From positions 123,082 to 187,081 of the forward strand of contig JAHZHA010000029.1 of assembly GCA_019420525.1 (NCBI GenBank): a stretch of DNA of 64,000 bases. Reading direction: 5' to 3'. The translations under genes and the position numbers were made by a program. This stretch comes from Bacillota bacterium. Its GTDB lineage: Bacteria; Bacillota; Clostridia; Peptostreptococcales; Anaerovoracaceae. The notes beneath the pieces are model-generated. The model saw nothing but the letters and a program-made list of their open reading frames with translations, did no database searches and was not told the origin of the DNA. Position 1 is the stretch's first letter. Each line of letters starts with the position of its first letter. Of the stretch, positions 16,158 through 24,285 are shown one piece after another.

Positions 16158-16454
16158 TTATTCGATGGTCAGAATATCGATGAAACCAGTGACTTCAAAT
16201 ACTTCCATAATGATATCGTTTACGTGGCAGACGGTCATTTTTCCCTGGGCATTCATGAGCTTCTGCGCCATGAGAATGACACGGAGACCGGCAGATGAAA
16301 GATACTCCAGACGGGAAAAGTCAAGCACCAGTTCGGTCACGCCGGTTAGTGCGTCTTTTATCTCAGCTTCCAGCTGAGGAGTTGTATTGGTGTCCAGGCG
16401 TCCATCCGGTGCGAGGATCAGTTTGCCGCTTTCACGGGTTTTTAAAATATTCAC
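16158..16454 (-). CDS. STAS-domain anti-sigma factor antagonist
   Basis: A 98-residue single-domain SpoIIAA/RsbV-like protein. The beta-alpha core is seen in KLILAPDGRLDTNT, ELVLDFSRLEYLSSAG and KMTVCHVNDIIMEVFEV. S54 in LSSAGLRV is at the position that is phosphorylated by the cognate kinase and dephosphorylated by the phosphatase in this family. It uses a GTG start after GGAGG. It is the first gene of the operon, followed by the phosphatase (144-base gap), which fits a switch in which this protein binds an RsbW-like domain only when unphosphorylated. No sigma factor gene is adjacent. Confidence 0.93.
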   Translation of the reverse strand: MNILKTRESGKLILAPDGRLDTNTTPQLEAEIKDALTGVTELVLDFSRLEYLSSAGLRVILMAQKLMNAQGKMTVCHVNDIIMEVFEVTGFIDILTIE

Positions 16455-16953
16455 GTTGAATCCTCCGTTTTATAATTTTATTACAGTAATGTAAATTAAT
16501 TCCATTAAATTGGCGGAAAAAATTTATCTGAATCCTACCGTTCCTGCGGTAGGTGGATCTGAAGTCCGTTCCGCAGTTATTTACTTTTATATTTGTAAGT
16601 AAAGCAATACTTTCAATTTAGCAAATAATTTAAAAATTGTGAACCGGATCCTGAAAATGTGATTTTAATGTGACAATTTTTATATAAAAATATTTATATA
16701 GTAAATTAATTGGAGGAATCAGAAAATTGTTTCAGTGATACAGCTGACAAATATGTGAGCATTTACCGGACATTTTTAAGCGCTGTAACCCGTTTATTCC
16801 GGTGGAGATATAATATGATATAATGTAAACGGAGGAAGGCAGGCGGACATCCCGATATATAAATCCGCAGAATGTACGGTTTTATACGCAGGGAAAAAGT
16901 CTGCGGCTTACGATAAAAAACAGAGGCTGAATTAAAGACAGGGATAAATATCG
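16455..16953. other. AT-rich intergenic region between divergent units
   Basis: This 499-base gap separates the minus-strand STAS operon from the plus-strand AlbA_2 gene and must hold both promoters. It contains a perfect 7-bp hairpin CCTACCG/CGGTAGG (16534-16553) without a T run, and TATAAT-like boxes at about 16809 and 16817. There is no convincing gene. Confidence 0.5.
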
Positions 16954-18417
16954 ATGATTGACTTTTCCAGAATAGAACAGTACCGGGAAAATAACCGCAT
17001 CGAAGCCAAGAAGGCTCTGGGCGGTCTTCCAAAAAGTATATGGGAAACTTATTCGGCTTTTGCCAACACGTATGGCGGCATTATTTTACTGGGGGTGGTG
17101 GAATTGCCGGATAAATCCTTCCGTCCCATCGACCTGCCGGACCCCGGAAGACTGATCAGGGAATTCTGGGATATCGTAAACGATCCAGACAAGACCAGTG
17201 TCAATATCCTGTCTTCCAGAGATGTGTTCATACAGGAGGTCGAAGGAAAGCATATCGTCGTCATCAATGTTCCCCGGGCCGAGCGTTTTGATAAACCGGT
17301 ATACGTAAACGGCAGTCCGCTCTGCACGTACCGCCGGAACGGAGAAGGGGACTACCGCTGTACCGCGGAGGAATTCGAAGCCATGGCACGGGACGCTTCC
17401 GTGAAAACACAGGATATACGCCTGTTGGAGGGAATGGATATGGCAGTATTCGACAGAGAAAGCATCCGCAGCTATCGGCAGAGGATGCGTATCTGCCGGC
17501 CCGGTCACGTGTGGGAGATTCTAGAGGAGGAAGCTTTCCTGCTGAAGCTGGGCGCTGCCGGTACCGGGACGGACGGGAAAAATCATCCCACCGCAGCAGG
17601 ACTGCTCATGTTCGGCAGAGAATATGATATTCTTGAGGAATTCAAAACATATTCTCTGGATTATCGGGAAGAAAATGAAGCTGGTACAGATTCAACCCGC
17701 CGGATTTTTTCGTCCTCCGGCGGCTGGAGCGGCAACGTATATGACTTCTTCTTCCGCGTCAGTGACAGGCTGATCCAGAACGTAAAAGCACCCTTTAAAA
17801 GGGATGGTGAAGAGAGAGAAGGCGATACACCCGTACATCAGGCGCTTTGTGAAGCTCTGGCAAACTGTCTGATCAATGCGGATTATTACAGCAGGCAGGG
17901 TGTGGTTATCGTCAAAAAAACGGATTCCATTACCATGGTGAATCCGGGCGGTTTCCGCATTAAAATCGGTGCGGCGAAGAGCGGCGGTGTCTCTGATCCC
18001 CGCAACGGCATCATATCGAAGATGTTTCATCTGGTGGATATCGGAGAACGTACTGGAAGCGGCATTCCGAATATCTTCCACATCTGGCGTCAGCAGGGCT
18101 GGGCGGCGCCTTCCATTGAGGAACAGTCTGAACCGGAGAGAACGCTGCTGAAACTCCCGTTTGGAAAGAACGGCGAAGAAAAGCGGATGATGGAGGCCGG
18201 CGGCAGAAACCCGGAGATCAGCGCTGGGCTGAAGGCGGAGGTGATCGTTTATCTGACGGACCATTCACAGGCAAAAGCTTCGGAAATTGCCGGGTACCTC
18301 GGAATGGGAATGTCTCGCGCCGCAGAATATCTGAACGAGCTGATCGAGGAAGGGGTTGTCGTGACTGAGGGCGACAGCCGGAACAAGGTATACCGGCTGA
18401 AATCTGATCCGCTGTAA
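16954..18417 (+). CDS. AlbA_2 (Schlafen-like) ATP-binding putative regulator
   Basis: A 487-residue protein of the COG2865 type. The N-terminal AlbA_2/divergent AAA-4 domain (~1-135) shows NNRIEAKKALGGLPKSIWE, AFANTYGGIILLGV and the YRRNGEGDYRC block. The middle (~280-385) carries the GHKL-like segment HQALCEALANCLINADY, VVIVKKTDSITMVNPG and GSGIPNIFHIWRQQG. The C-terminus (~410-485) is a winged helix-turn-helix (VIVYLTDHSQAKASEIAGYLG). Proteins of this type are predicted nucleic-acid-binding regulators, often linked to stress or mobile-element control; the target here is unknown. The ribosome binding site is weak. It is followed by a strong terminator. Confidence 0.85.
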   Translation: MIDFSRIEQYRENNRIEAKKALGGLPKSIWETYSAFANTYGGIILLGVVELPDKSFRPIDLPDPGRLIREFWDIVNDPDKTSVNILSSRDVFIQEVEGKHIVVINVPRAERFDKPVYVNGSPLCTYRRNGEGDYRCTAEEFEAMARDASVKTQDIRLLEGMDMAVFDRESIRSYRQRMRICRPGHVWEILEEEAFLLKLGAAGTGTDGKNHPTAAGLLMFGREYDILEEFKTYSLDYREENEAGTDSTRRIFSSSGGWSGNVYDFFFRVSDRLIQNVKAPFKRDGEEREGDTPVHQALCEALANCLINADYYSRQGVVIVKKTDSITMVNPGGFRIKIGAAKSGGVSDPRNGIISKMFHLVDIGERTGSGIPNIFHIWRQQGWAAPSIEEQSEPERTLLKLPFGKNGEEKRMMEAGGRNPEISAGLKAEVIVYLTDHSQAKASEIAGYLGMGMSRAAEYLNELIEEGVVVTEGDSRNKVYRLKSDPL

Positions 18418-18447
18418 CACCATACAGAATACCGTAATATAACAGGA

Positions 18448-18482
18448 AAAACCCCGCAGGATCTTGTAACCTGCGGGGTTTT
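18448..18482. terminator. Bidirectional terminator
   Basis: The 13-bp stem AAAACCCCGCAGG (18448-18460) / CCTGCGGGGTTTT (18470-18482) has a 9-base loop. The symmetrical A/T tails let it end both the plus-strand AlbA_2 gene and the minus-strand tRNA transcript. Confidence 0.9.
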
Positions 18483-18483
18483 C

Positions 18484-18557
18484 TGGAGCAGATGATGGGA
18501 ATCGAACCCACACAGCCAGCTTGGGAAGCTGGAGTTCTACCACTAAACTACACCTGC
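18484..18557 (-). tRNA. tRNA-Gly (anticodon CCC)
   Basis: The minus strand folds into a standard cloverleaf: acceptor GCAGGTG pairing with CATCTGC, D-arm GTTTAGTGGTAGAAC, anticodon stem CCAGC/GCTGG with loop TTCCCAA (anticodon CCC, reading GGG), T-loop TTCGATT, discriminator T and a genome-encoded CCA at 18484-18486. The total is 74 nt with no intron. It stands alone between the terminator and the CapA promoter region; a minus-strand TTGAAT-17-TACACT promoter lies just upstream. Confidence 0.95.
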
Positions 18558-18636
18558 ATCTTTACCGGAACAAATATAAGTGTACAACAGAAATGCCGGA
18601 AATTCAAATAGTTTTCTCTGCATATTGTGACAGATC

Positions 18637-18665
18637 TTGTCGAAAAGTGCAAAAGACCGTATACT
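18637..18665 (+). promoter_or_regulatory. Promoter of the CapA-like gene
   Basis: TTGTCG (18637-18642), a 17-base spacer and TATACT (18660-18665), 36 bases before the start codon. Confidence 0.6.
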
Positions 18666-18700
18666 GATAAAAAAGATATGAACGATTCAGGAGGAAAAAA

Positions 18701-20065
18701 ATGAGGGGGAAACTACGGAGCACGGGGGCACTTCTGTGTGCGGCAACGGCGGCAGTGGTTATTTTCGGGATAACGGCGTTTTTGATCGGAAACGAGGGAC
18801 AAGGGGTACGGTCGCCCCAGGGAGTGCCGCTGGCTGCCTCGGAGTCTGATGTGGGGCAGAATCCGGTAGAGCGGGCAGCAGCGGCAGCACAGGAGGCTGG
18901 CGTGGGAGAGCTGCTTACTCCGGAGTTCCTGCGCATTTGCGAACAGGAGTCTCCCGGCATCTGCGGAAAACTGGCCGAAAAGCTGGAAAGCGGCGCCGCA
19001 TTTGATCAGAGCTGGTTCTGGCAGCTCAGCGGAAAGACGTTTCATTATTATGAAGCCCTTGCCCGGCCGGCGGACAATGTGTACGATACAGGCAGAAACG
19101 ACGGCCCGGCAGTGCTGGCATTTACCGGAGATGTCAATTTTGCTGACGACTGGAATATTATGCGTCATTATACCGGTACGGCTGGAATCACAGATTGCTT
19201 CGGAGAAAGTCTTTTAGAAGAAATGCACTCCGCCGACGTGCTTTTGTGCAACAATGAATTTTCCATATCTGACCGGGGAAGTCCGATGCCCGGTAAACGG
19301 TTTACCTTCCGGGCTAAAACGGATAATGTGTCCATGTGGCATCAGCTGGGGGCAGATATCGTGGGACTTGCCAATAACCACTGCTTAGATTATGGAGAGG
19401 AAGCATTTATAGATACTCTGGACACTCTCACGGAAGCAGGTATTCCTTATGTGGGAGCAGGACGGAATATCCAGGAAGCCATGGAGCCCCGCTTTTTTCT
19501 GGCAGGTGGTATGAAAATCGGCTATGTCGCATGCACCCGGGCGGAAAAACACATTCTGACACCTGAGGCAGGAGAAAACAGTCCCGGCGTGCTGCGCTGC
19601 TATCAGCCGGAACTGGCGGAGCAGGCCATCCGGCAGGCGAAGGAGCAGTGTGATTATCTGGTGGTATACGTCCACTGGGGCACCGAGGGTTCCACCGCGC
19701 TGGAGCAGGCCCAGACCGAACTGGCCGGGCGGTTTCAGCAGGCAGGCGCCGACCTGATCGTAGGAGCGCATCCTCATGTTCTGCAGGGCGCGGGCTGGCG
19801 GCAGGATACGCCGGTGCTGTACAGCCTGGGGAATTTCTGGTTCAATATGAAATCGCTGGACTCCGCTCTTCTGAAGGTGACCGTCAGCCAACCGGAAGCG
19901 GCGGGAGCTGAAGTACAGCTGCTGCCCTGTGTCCAGACCGGCGGACGGGTGAGCCTGCTGGAGGATGCAGCGGAAAGACAGCGGGTGTGGAACAGCCTGA
20001 ACGCCGTGACGGAAAGCGGATATTTCGATGAAAGCGGCGTGCTGCGGAAGAGTGACGCTGCCTGA
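18701..20065 (+). CDS. CapA-family (PGA_cap) membrane-anchored protein
   Basis: A 454-residue protein with an N-terminal membrane anchor (LLCAATAAVVIFGITAFLI, ~10-29), a linker, and a metallophosphatase-like CapA domain at ~135-400: LAFTGDVNFADDW, LLCNNEFSISDRG, VGLANNHCLDYGEEAF, VVYVHWGTEG and DLIVGAHPHVLQG. These give the D, N, H and GAHPH metal-ligand positions of the family. CapA proteins were named from poly-gamma-glutamate capsule synthesis, but no capB/capC neighbours are present, so it may act on another envelope polymer. The start follows CAGGAGGAAAAAA. It is monocistronic, with promoter and terminator on either side. Confidence 0.88.
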   Translation: MRGKLRSTGALLCAATAAVVIFGITAFLIGNEGQGVRSPQGVPLAASESDVGQNPVERAAAAAQEAGVGELLTPEFLRICEQESPGICGKLAEKLESGAAFDQSWFWQLSGKTFHYYEALARPADNVYDTGRNDGPAVLAFTGDVNFADDWNIMRHYTGTAGITDCFGESLLEEMHSADVLLCNNEFSISDRGSPMPGKRFTFRAKTDNVSMWHQLGADIVGLANNHCLDYGEEAFIDTLDTLTEAGIPYVGAGRNIQEAMEPRFFLAGGMKIGYVACTRAEKHILTPEAGENSPGVLRCYQPELAEQAIRQAKEQCDYLVVYVHWGTEGSTALEQAQTELAGRFQQAGADLIVGAHPHVLQGAGWRQDTPVLYSLGNFWFNMKSLDSALLKVTVSQPEAAGAEVQLLPCVQTGGRVSLLEDAAERQRVWNSLNAVTESGYFDESGVLRKSDAA

Positions 20066-20120
20066 GGAAGCGTCTTTTGTGTTAAAGATTATTTATTTCT
20101 GGAATTATTTAAAATATATG

Positions 20121-20167
20121 CCAAAAACAGTATGGTGTTTCTGTCGGAAACATCATACTGTTTTTGG
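20121..20167. terminator. Bidirectional terminator between capA-like and XRE genes
   Basis: The stem CCAAAAACAGTATGGTGTTT (20121-20140) / AAACATCATACTGTTTTTGG (20148-20167) with a 7-base loop ends the plus-strand CapA-like gene and the converging minus-strand XRE gene. Confidence 0.85.
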
Positions 20168-20194
20168 GTTAAAGGGACTGTGAATATTAAGAAA

Positions 20195-20392
20195 TCAATC
20201 GTCTTCCGGACAGAAAAGTTCGTCTACAGTAAGCTGTAATTCTCTGGCCATACGGAACGCCAGAGACAGCGTAGGATCATATTTATTATTTTCGATCGCG
20301 TTCACCGTCTGTCGGGAAACACCGCATTTTTTTGCCAGCTCTTCCTGCGAAAGTCCCTGTTCTTTCCGTCTATTTTTGATGTTATTTTTCAT
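20195..20392 (-). CDS. Small XRE-family repressor
   Basis: A 65-residue protein that is essentially one Cro/CI helix-turn-helix: KNRRKEQGLSQEELAKKCGV, SRQTVNAIENNKYDPTLSLA, then an acidic tail LFCPEDD. Proteins this short and similar (YozG type) regulate a neighbouring small membrane protein. It lies 5 bases after the membrane-protein gene and is transcribed with it from a promoter flanked by two near-identical palindromes (20711-20781), which are its likely operators. This is probably an autoregulated pair. Confidence 0.92.
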   Translation of the reverse strand: MKNNIKNRRKEQGLSQEELAKKCGVSRQTVNAIENNKYDPTLSLAFRMARELQLTVDELFCPEDD

Positions 20393-20397
20393 ATCGG

Positions 20398-20688
20398 TCA
20401 GCCGCCGTACCTTTTCTTATAATATTGAATAGACAGGAAGTAGATCATGGCAGTGATGCTGAGTTTGATGAAGGGATTGATCAGCATGGCTTCCGCATTG
20501 ATAAGCGACCGTATCACATCGATGATTAAAGTTCCCGTAACCACCAGAAGTGTAAAGGCGCTGGTTTTCCAGACGATGAGCTGTCTTCTTTCGTCTCCTG
20601 TTCTCAGCAGCGAAATGATCAGTGAAATATCCAGAATGATCAGTGCGGATAAAAAAATTCCAAAAATGATCAATGCGATATTATCCAT
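20398..20688 (-). CDS. Small membrane protein paired with XRE repressor
   Basis: A 96-residue protein with three predicted helices (IALIIFGIFLSALIILDISLI, SAFTLLVVTGTLIIDVI, LSITAMIYFLSIQYY). It resembles the DUF2178-like small membrane proteins often found beside short XRE regulators; that resemblance is weak. I start at ATG 20688 after GAAAGGAGGAAAT; the frame is open seven codons further. It may sense membrane state or act as partner of the regulator, but the function is unknown. Confidence 0.8.
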   Translation of the reverse strand: MDNIALIIFGIFLSALIILDISLIISLLRTGDERRQLIVWKTSAFTLLVVTGTLIIDVIRSLINAEAMLINPFIKLSITAMIYFLSIQYYKKRYGG

Positions 20689-20710
20689 ATTTCCTCCTTT
20701 CAATGACAAC

Positions 20711-20781
20711 AGATGTCAAATACTTTTGACATCTGCAGTATAACCCGCTGAATCAAAAATGTCAAATATATTTGACATTTT
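20711..20781 (-). promoter_or_regulatory. Promoter with two palindromic operators for the XRE pair
   Basis: On the minus strand TTGACA (complement of 20760-20765), a 17-base spacer and TATACT (complement of 20737-20742) form a near-consensus promoter. Two palindromes with core ATGTCAAA-N4-TTTGACAT lie at 20711-20734 and 20756-20781. The first is just downstream of the -10 box, the second contains the -35 box. Their centres are 46 bp apart. Occupation by the XRE protein should block transcription. Confidence 0.8.
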
Positions 20782-20968
20782 ACGGTAGAGGACATGTACT
20801 CTTGCTGAATAGTAACTGTTCTACACTTGTTCCGTTCGGAATTACCGCCAGTATGATCCTTAAAGGTGGAACAGACAGACACAAATGGCGAACGGTAGGT
20901 TATGTCAATCAATAGGCAGATTGTGCTATACTGGTAAAAAAGGCAGAAGAAGAGAAAGAGGTGTAAAA

Positions 20969-21961
20969 ATGAGCATTTTAAAGACGCCTATTAAAATAGG
21001 AAAAATGGAAATGAAAAATCGTCTTGTCATGCCTCCCATGGCGACATTTAAATCGGCGGAGGACGGAACGGTTACGCAGCAGCTCTGTGATTACTATGAT
21101 GAAAAGTCGGCAGGAGGTTATATCGGGCTCATCATCACAGAGCACGCTTATGTCAGTCCGGAGGGAAAGGCTTCCAAAGGGCAGATGTCCGTATCGGATG
21201 ACAGGGACATCGCGGGTCTGAAAAAAATTGCAGACATTATTCATAAAAACGGTTCGAAAACGATAGCGCAGATCAATCACGCAGGAGGTGCAGCACAGAC
21301 AGAAGTGACGGGCAGAACAGTTCTGGGGGCCAGCGCAGCGGTGATGCCGCAGACGGGGCTCCGTCCGCAGGAAATGAACAGGCAGGATATTCAGAAAGTC
21401 ATCGACGATTTTGCAGCCGCTGCGGTCCGGACGAAAAAAGCAGGCTTCGACGGCGTAGAGATTCATTCGGCTCACGGATATCTTCTGAATCAGTTTTATT
21501 CGCCTCTTACCAATCAGCGAAACGATGAATATAATGCTGACACGATGGAAAACCGCCTGAGAATTCATACAGAGATCATCAAAAAAGTGAGAGATCTTAC
21601 GGGATCTGACTTCATCATCGCGCTGCGCCTGGGTGCCTGTGATTATATGGAGGGCGGATCGACTGTTCAGGACGGTGTGGAAGCAGCGAGGCTGCTGGAA
21701 AAGACAGGAATCGATGTGCTGGATATTTCCGGCGGCTTCTGCCGCTATGTCCATCCTTATATAAAGGAACAGGGATATTTCAGCGAATCCACGGAAGCCA
21801 TCGAAAAAGCGGTTGAAATTCCGGTCATTCTCACCGGAGGAATCACGGATGCGGCTGCTGCAGAAACCCTGCTGGCGGAAAAGAAAGCGGATATGATCGG
21901 CGTCGGACGGGCCATCGCCGCGGATTCTTCCTGGGCGAAACGGGCGATGGACGAAAAGTAG
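20969..21961 (+). CDS. NADH:flavin oxidoreductase, OYE family
   Basis: A 330-residue single-domain old-yellow-enzyme-type TIM barrel. Motifs: KNRLVMPPMATFKSAEDGT near the N-terminus (FMN and substrate region), IAQINHAGGAA, FDGVEIHSAHGYLLNQFYSP (catalytic H/H block) and VILTGGI / DMIGVGRAI near the C-terminus (FMN phosphate binding). It lacks the C-terminal FeS/FAD half seen in BaiCD/BaiH and 2,4-dienoyl-CoA reductases. It probably reduces activated alkenes in the cytoplasm; the substrate is unknown. I start at ATG 20969 after AAGAGGTG, not at the in-frame ATG 20885. It is a single gene with its own terminator. Confidence 0.92.
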   Translation: MSILKTPIKIGKMEMKNRLVMPPMATFKSAEDGTVTQQLCDYYDEKSAGGYIGLIITEHAYVSPEGKASKGQMSVSDDRDIAGLKKIADIIHKNGSKTIAQINHAGGAAQTEVTGRTVLGASAAVMPQTGLRPQEMNRQDIQKVIDDFAAAAVRTKKAGFDGVEIHSAHGYLLNQFYSPLTNQRNDEYNADTMENRLRIHTEIIKKVRDLTGSDFIIALRLGACDYMEGGSTVQDGVEAARLLEKTGIDVLDISGGFCRYVHPYIKEQGYFSESTEAIEKAVEIPVILTGGITDAAAAETLLAEKKADMIGVGRAIAADSSWAKRAMDEK

Positions 21962-22362
21962 TGATATGTCTTGTTTTGAATATTATGTACACGAGTGTCA
22001 GATTCCTGCATTTTCACGGTAAATTATCTATTAAAAAAGCGACAGATCTGAAAGATCTGTCGCTTTTTTATTGACGTGATGAACTCTATATGTTAAAGTA
22101 CCACATCTTTGTGCCTGAAGTGTTTTCAGAATAATATTGTCCAAGATTGGATTATTTTGAAACACAGAGTGGTTGAATTAACCGCATGCTTCAAATCTTA
22201 TTGTACAGGGTGATGTAAAAGATATTTAAGAATTTACTCATACGAAAGTCGATCTGAGACTGACCGACAATTCCCTGAAAGCAGTTACATGTCTTATAAA
22301 TTGACGGAGGCAGCGGTACATTATGTATTAATTTTGCAGTGATTAAATGAAGGAGTAAGTAA
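21962..22362. other. Intergenic region with one terminator
   Basis: It holds the terminator at 22033-22069 and then about 290 AT-rich bases in front of the DUF554 gene, in which I see no gene or clear structure. Confidence 0.5.
22033..22069. terminator. Terminator after the OYE-family gene
   Basis: A perfect 17-bp stem (AAAAAAGCGACAGATCT at 22033-22049, AGATCTGTCGCTTTTTT at 22053-22069) with loop GAA and a T run. It can act in both directions. Confidence 0.9.
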
Positions 22363-23070
22363 ATGTTGATCCCAAAAGGTATTCTGATTGATTGTTTTTG
22401 TGTTCTGTTAGGAACAAATATCGGTAGTATTATCAAAAATCATATTCCGGAACGTATCAAGCAGCCCATGAATGTGATTTTTGGAATTGCTGCAATGGCC
22501 ATTGGAATAGTATCTCTGATAAAACTTCAGGCTCTGCCAGCTGTGATTCTGGCCCTGATTTTGGGCGCACTGATAGGTGAAGTTATAAATCTGGACGATA
22601 AAGTCAAGCTTCTGTTTCAGACGGTTTTAGACAAGTTCCACTTTAAGATAACTGGAGACAGAGAAGAATATATGAGATTTTATCTGATTGTAGCAGTGAC
22701 CTTTTGTGCGAGTGGAACAAATATATTTGGTGCAATCAGCGAAGGAATTTCAGGAGATTTTACAATACTTCTTTCCAAAGCAGCTATGGACATCTTTGCA
22801 GCCGCTATTTTTGCTGCTACACTGGGCAGAGCTATGAATCTGATCGTTTTGCCGCAGTTTATTATTTTATGCATCTTTTTTTATTGTGCGCAGTTCATCA
22901 TCCCTTATACGACGGAAACTATGTTAAATGACTTTATCGCAGTAGGAGGACTGCTGACTTTTATACTTGGAATGAATATTGCCCAGATAAAATATATTAG
23001 TGCTGTCAATATTTTACCGGCTTTGTTTTTAATTTGGCCGTGTTCATATTTTTTTGGACTAGTATTATAA
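22363..23070 (+). CDS. DUF554 membrane protein (YdfK-like)
   Basis: A 235-residue protein with about seven hydrophobic segments. It starts with GILIDCFCVLLGTNIGSII and contains PMNVIFGIAAMAIGI, ALILGALIGEVINLD, TFCASGTNIFGAISEG and a long terminal helix pair, the usual layout of the DUF554 family (B. subtilis YdfK type) and about its normal length. Function unknown; transport has been proposed for the family. The start follows AAGGAGTAAGTAA. It is not clearly part of an operon. Confidence 0.85.
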   Translation: MLIPKGILIDCFCVLLGTNIGSIIKNHIPERIKQPMNVIFGIAAMAIGIVSLIKLQALPAVILALILGALIGEVINLDDKVKLLFQTVLDKFHFKITGDREEYMRFYLIVAVTFCASGTNIFGAISEGISGDFTILLSKAAMDIFAAAIFAATLGRAMNLIVLPQFIILCIFFYCAQFIIPYTTETMLNDFIAVGGLLTFILGMNIAQIKYISAVNILPALFLIWPCSYFFGLVL

Positions 23071-23333
23071 AATGACATATTTTGCGTCAGAGGGTCTTTT
23101 TCATCACATTATTTTGATATAAAATCCTGAAGCTGAGAAAAGAAGCAGGTATCCTGAGACAGAAAAAATATCGCAGGAGGTGGCAGAGATCGCTTCCATT
23201 CAGTTTTGGCAAATAGGCCGAGAAAATTTTATTTAATTGAGATATGATTGCGGCTCGACGCCATTTATGCCTCACTACGCGCTTTAAGTGAAAGAACTCT
23301 GAGAATCGCAGCACAAGAAAATCGGCCGGTAGC

Positions 23334-24170
23334 TCACATGTAACAGCTCTCTAGATCCCGGATATAAAACATGATTTTTGTGATGTATTCGTTTTCGTCC
23401 CGGGCAGAGAGGTAGTCGTTGACGCAGAACTCGTAGGAATCGGAAATGATTTCCAGACGGTTCTCCCTGCAGAAGTCGAGAATTCTTTCGTACGATCTGC
23501 CTACAGAAAGGTAGTCGCCGACATGATAAGTGCAGACACATTTGCCGGCGGGAAGTTCCGTTACGCAGGCAGCGTCAGTCTCCTCGATGGGAAGAAACGC
23601 ATAAACTGCTTCTGTATATCGTTTTTCCACAATGTACCGGTAAGGGACGATCACGCCGCTTTGGTAGTAAATCGGGAGCCGTTCTGCGAAAGAACGGACA
23701 AAGCACTGTTTTGTGGCGAGGCTGATGTTTTCCAGGGAAAAAGGAGGATCGACTTTCTGGGACAGTATAAACTGGCGGTCCGCATTTTCGATGATGACGT
23801 TTTCTCCGTTGCCGCGCGCTGAGAGAGCTTTTTCCATTTGGTTGCAGCGGTGTTCCACTCTGCTTTGGATCATCTTAAGTTCTGCAATCTGACGCTGAAT
23901 GACGGTCATCTGCTTCCGCAGCGCCGCCAGAGAGCTGTCTATAGTGTAATTTTTCATATGTTCTCTGATTTCCTTCAGTGAAAATCCGATCCGCTTCATG
24001 ATGAGAATCGTATCCAGATAATCCAGCTGTGCCGCGCTGTAAAAACGATAACCTGTGTCGGGATCCACGTAAGCGGGAGGAAACAGGCCGATTTTATCGT
24101 AATAGATCAGAGTCTGTTTTGATATATTCTGTTGTTTTGCCACTTCGCCGATAGAAAATAAGTTTTTCAT
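23334..24170 (-). CDS. MerR-family regulator with effector-binding domain
   Basis: A 278-residue BmrR/TipA-like activator. The N-terminal MerR helix-turn-helix (SIGEVAKQQNISKQTLIYYDKIG, then DPDTGYRFYSAAQLDYL) is followed by a coiled coil (~80-115, MTVIQRQIAELKMIQSRVE) and a ~150-residue C-terminal domain that resembles GyrI-like drug-binding domains (ADRQFILSQKV, PYRYIVEKRY, FLPIEETDAACV, GKCVCTYHVGDY). Such proteins sense hydrophobic compounds and open promoters with long spacers. The gene is divergent from yitT, whose upstream DNA has a 19-base-spacer promoter with a central dyad. Confidence 0.92.
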   Translation of the reverse strand: MKNLFSIGEVAKQQNISKQTLIYYDKIGLFPPAYVDPDTGYRFYSAAQLDYLDTILIMKRIGFSLKEIREHMKNYTIDSSLAALRKQMTVIQRQIAELKMIQSRVEHRCNQMEKALSARGNGENVIIENADRQFILSQKVDPPFSLENISLATKQCFVRSFAERLPIYYQSGVIVPYRYIVEKRYTEAVYAFLPIEETDAACVTELPAGKCVCTYHVGDYLSVGRSYERILDFCRENRLEIISDSYEFCVNDYLSARDENEYITKIMFYIRDLESCYM

Positions 24171-24181
24171 AATAAAAATTC

Positions 24182-24212
24182 TTGACCTTATAGTTACTAT
24201 ATCCTTTAGGCT
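24182..24212 (+). promoter_or_regulatory. MerR-type long-spacer promoter in front of yitT-like gene
   Basis: TTGACC (24182-24187), a 19-base spacer containing the palindrome TATAGTTACTATA (24189-24201) and TAGGCT (24207-24212) match the MerR-activated promoter plan. On the other strand TTGAAA-16-TATAAT upstream of the MerR gene places the same palindrome downstream of its -10 box, allowing autoregulation. Confidence 0.6.
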
Positions 24213-24285
24213 ATTATATACGACCGGTCCGGCATTTCAAAAGGATAAAACTTCAAAATATGGAATAATTCAGCGAGGCTTGAAA

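Noticed and set aside
23090..23260. Possible XRE helix-turn-helix remnant (LRKEAGILRQKK, QEVAEIAS) after the DUF554 gene
   Set aside because: The segments lie in different frames and are too short; coincidence cannot be excluded.
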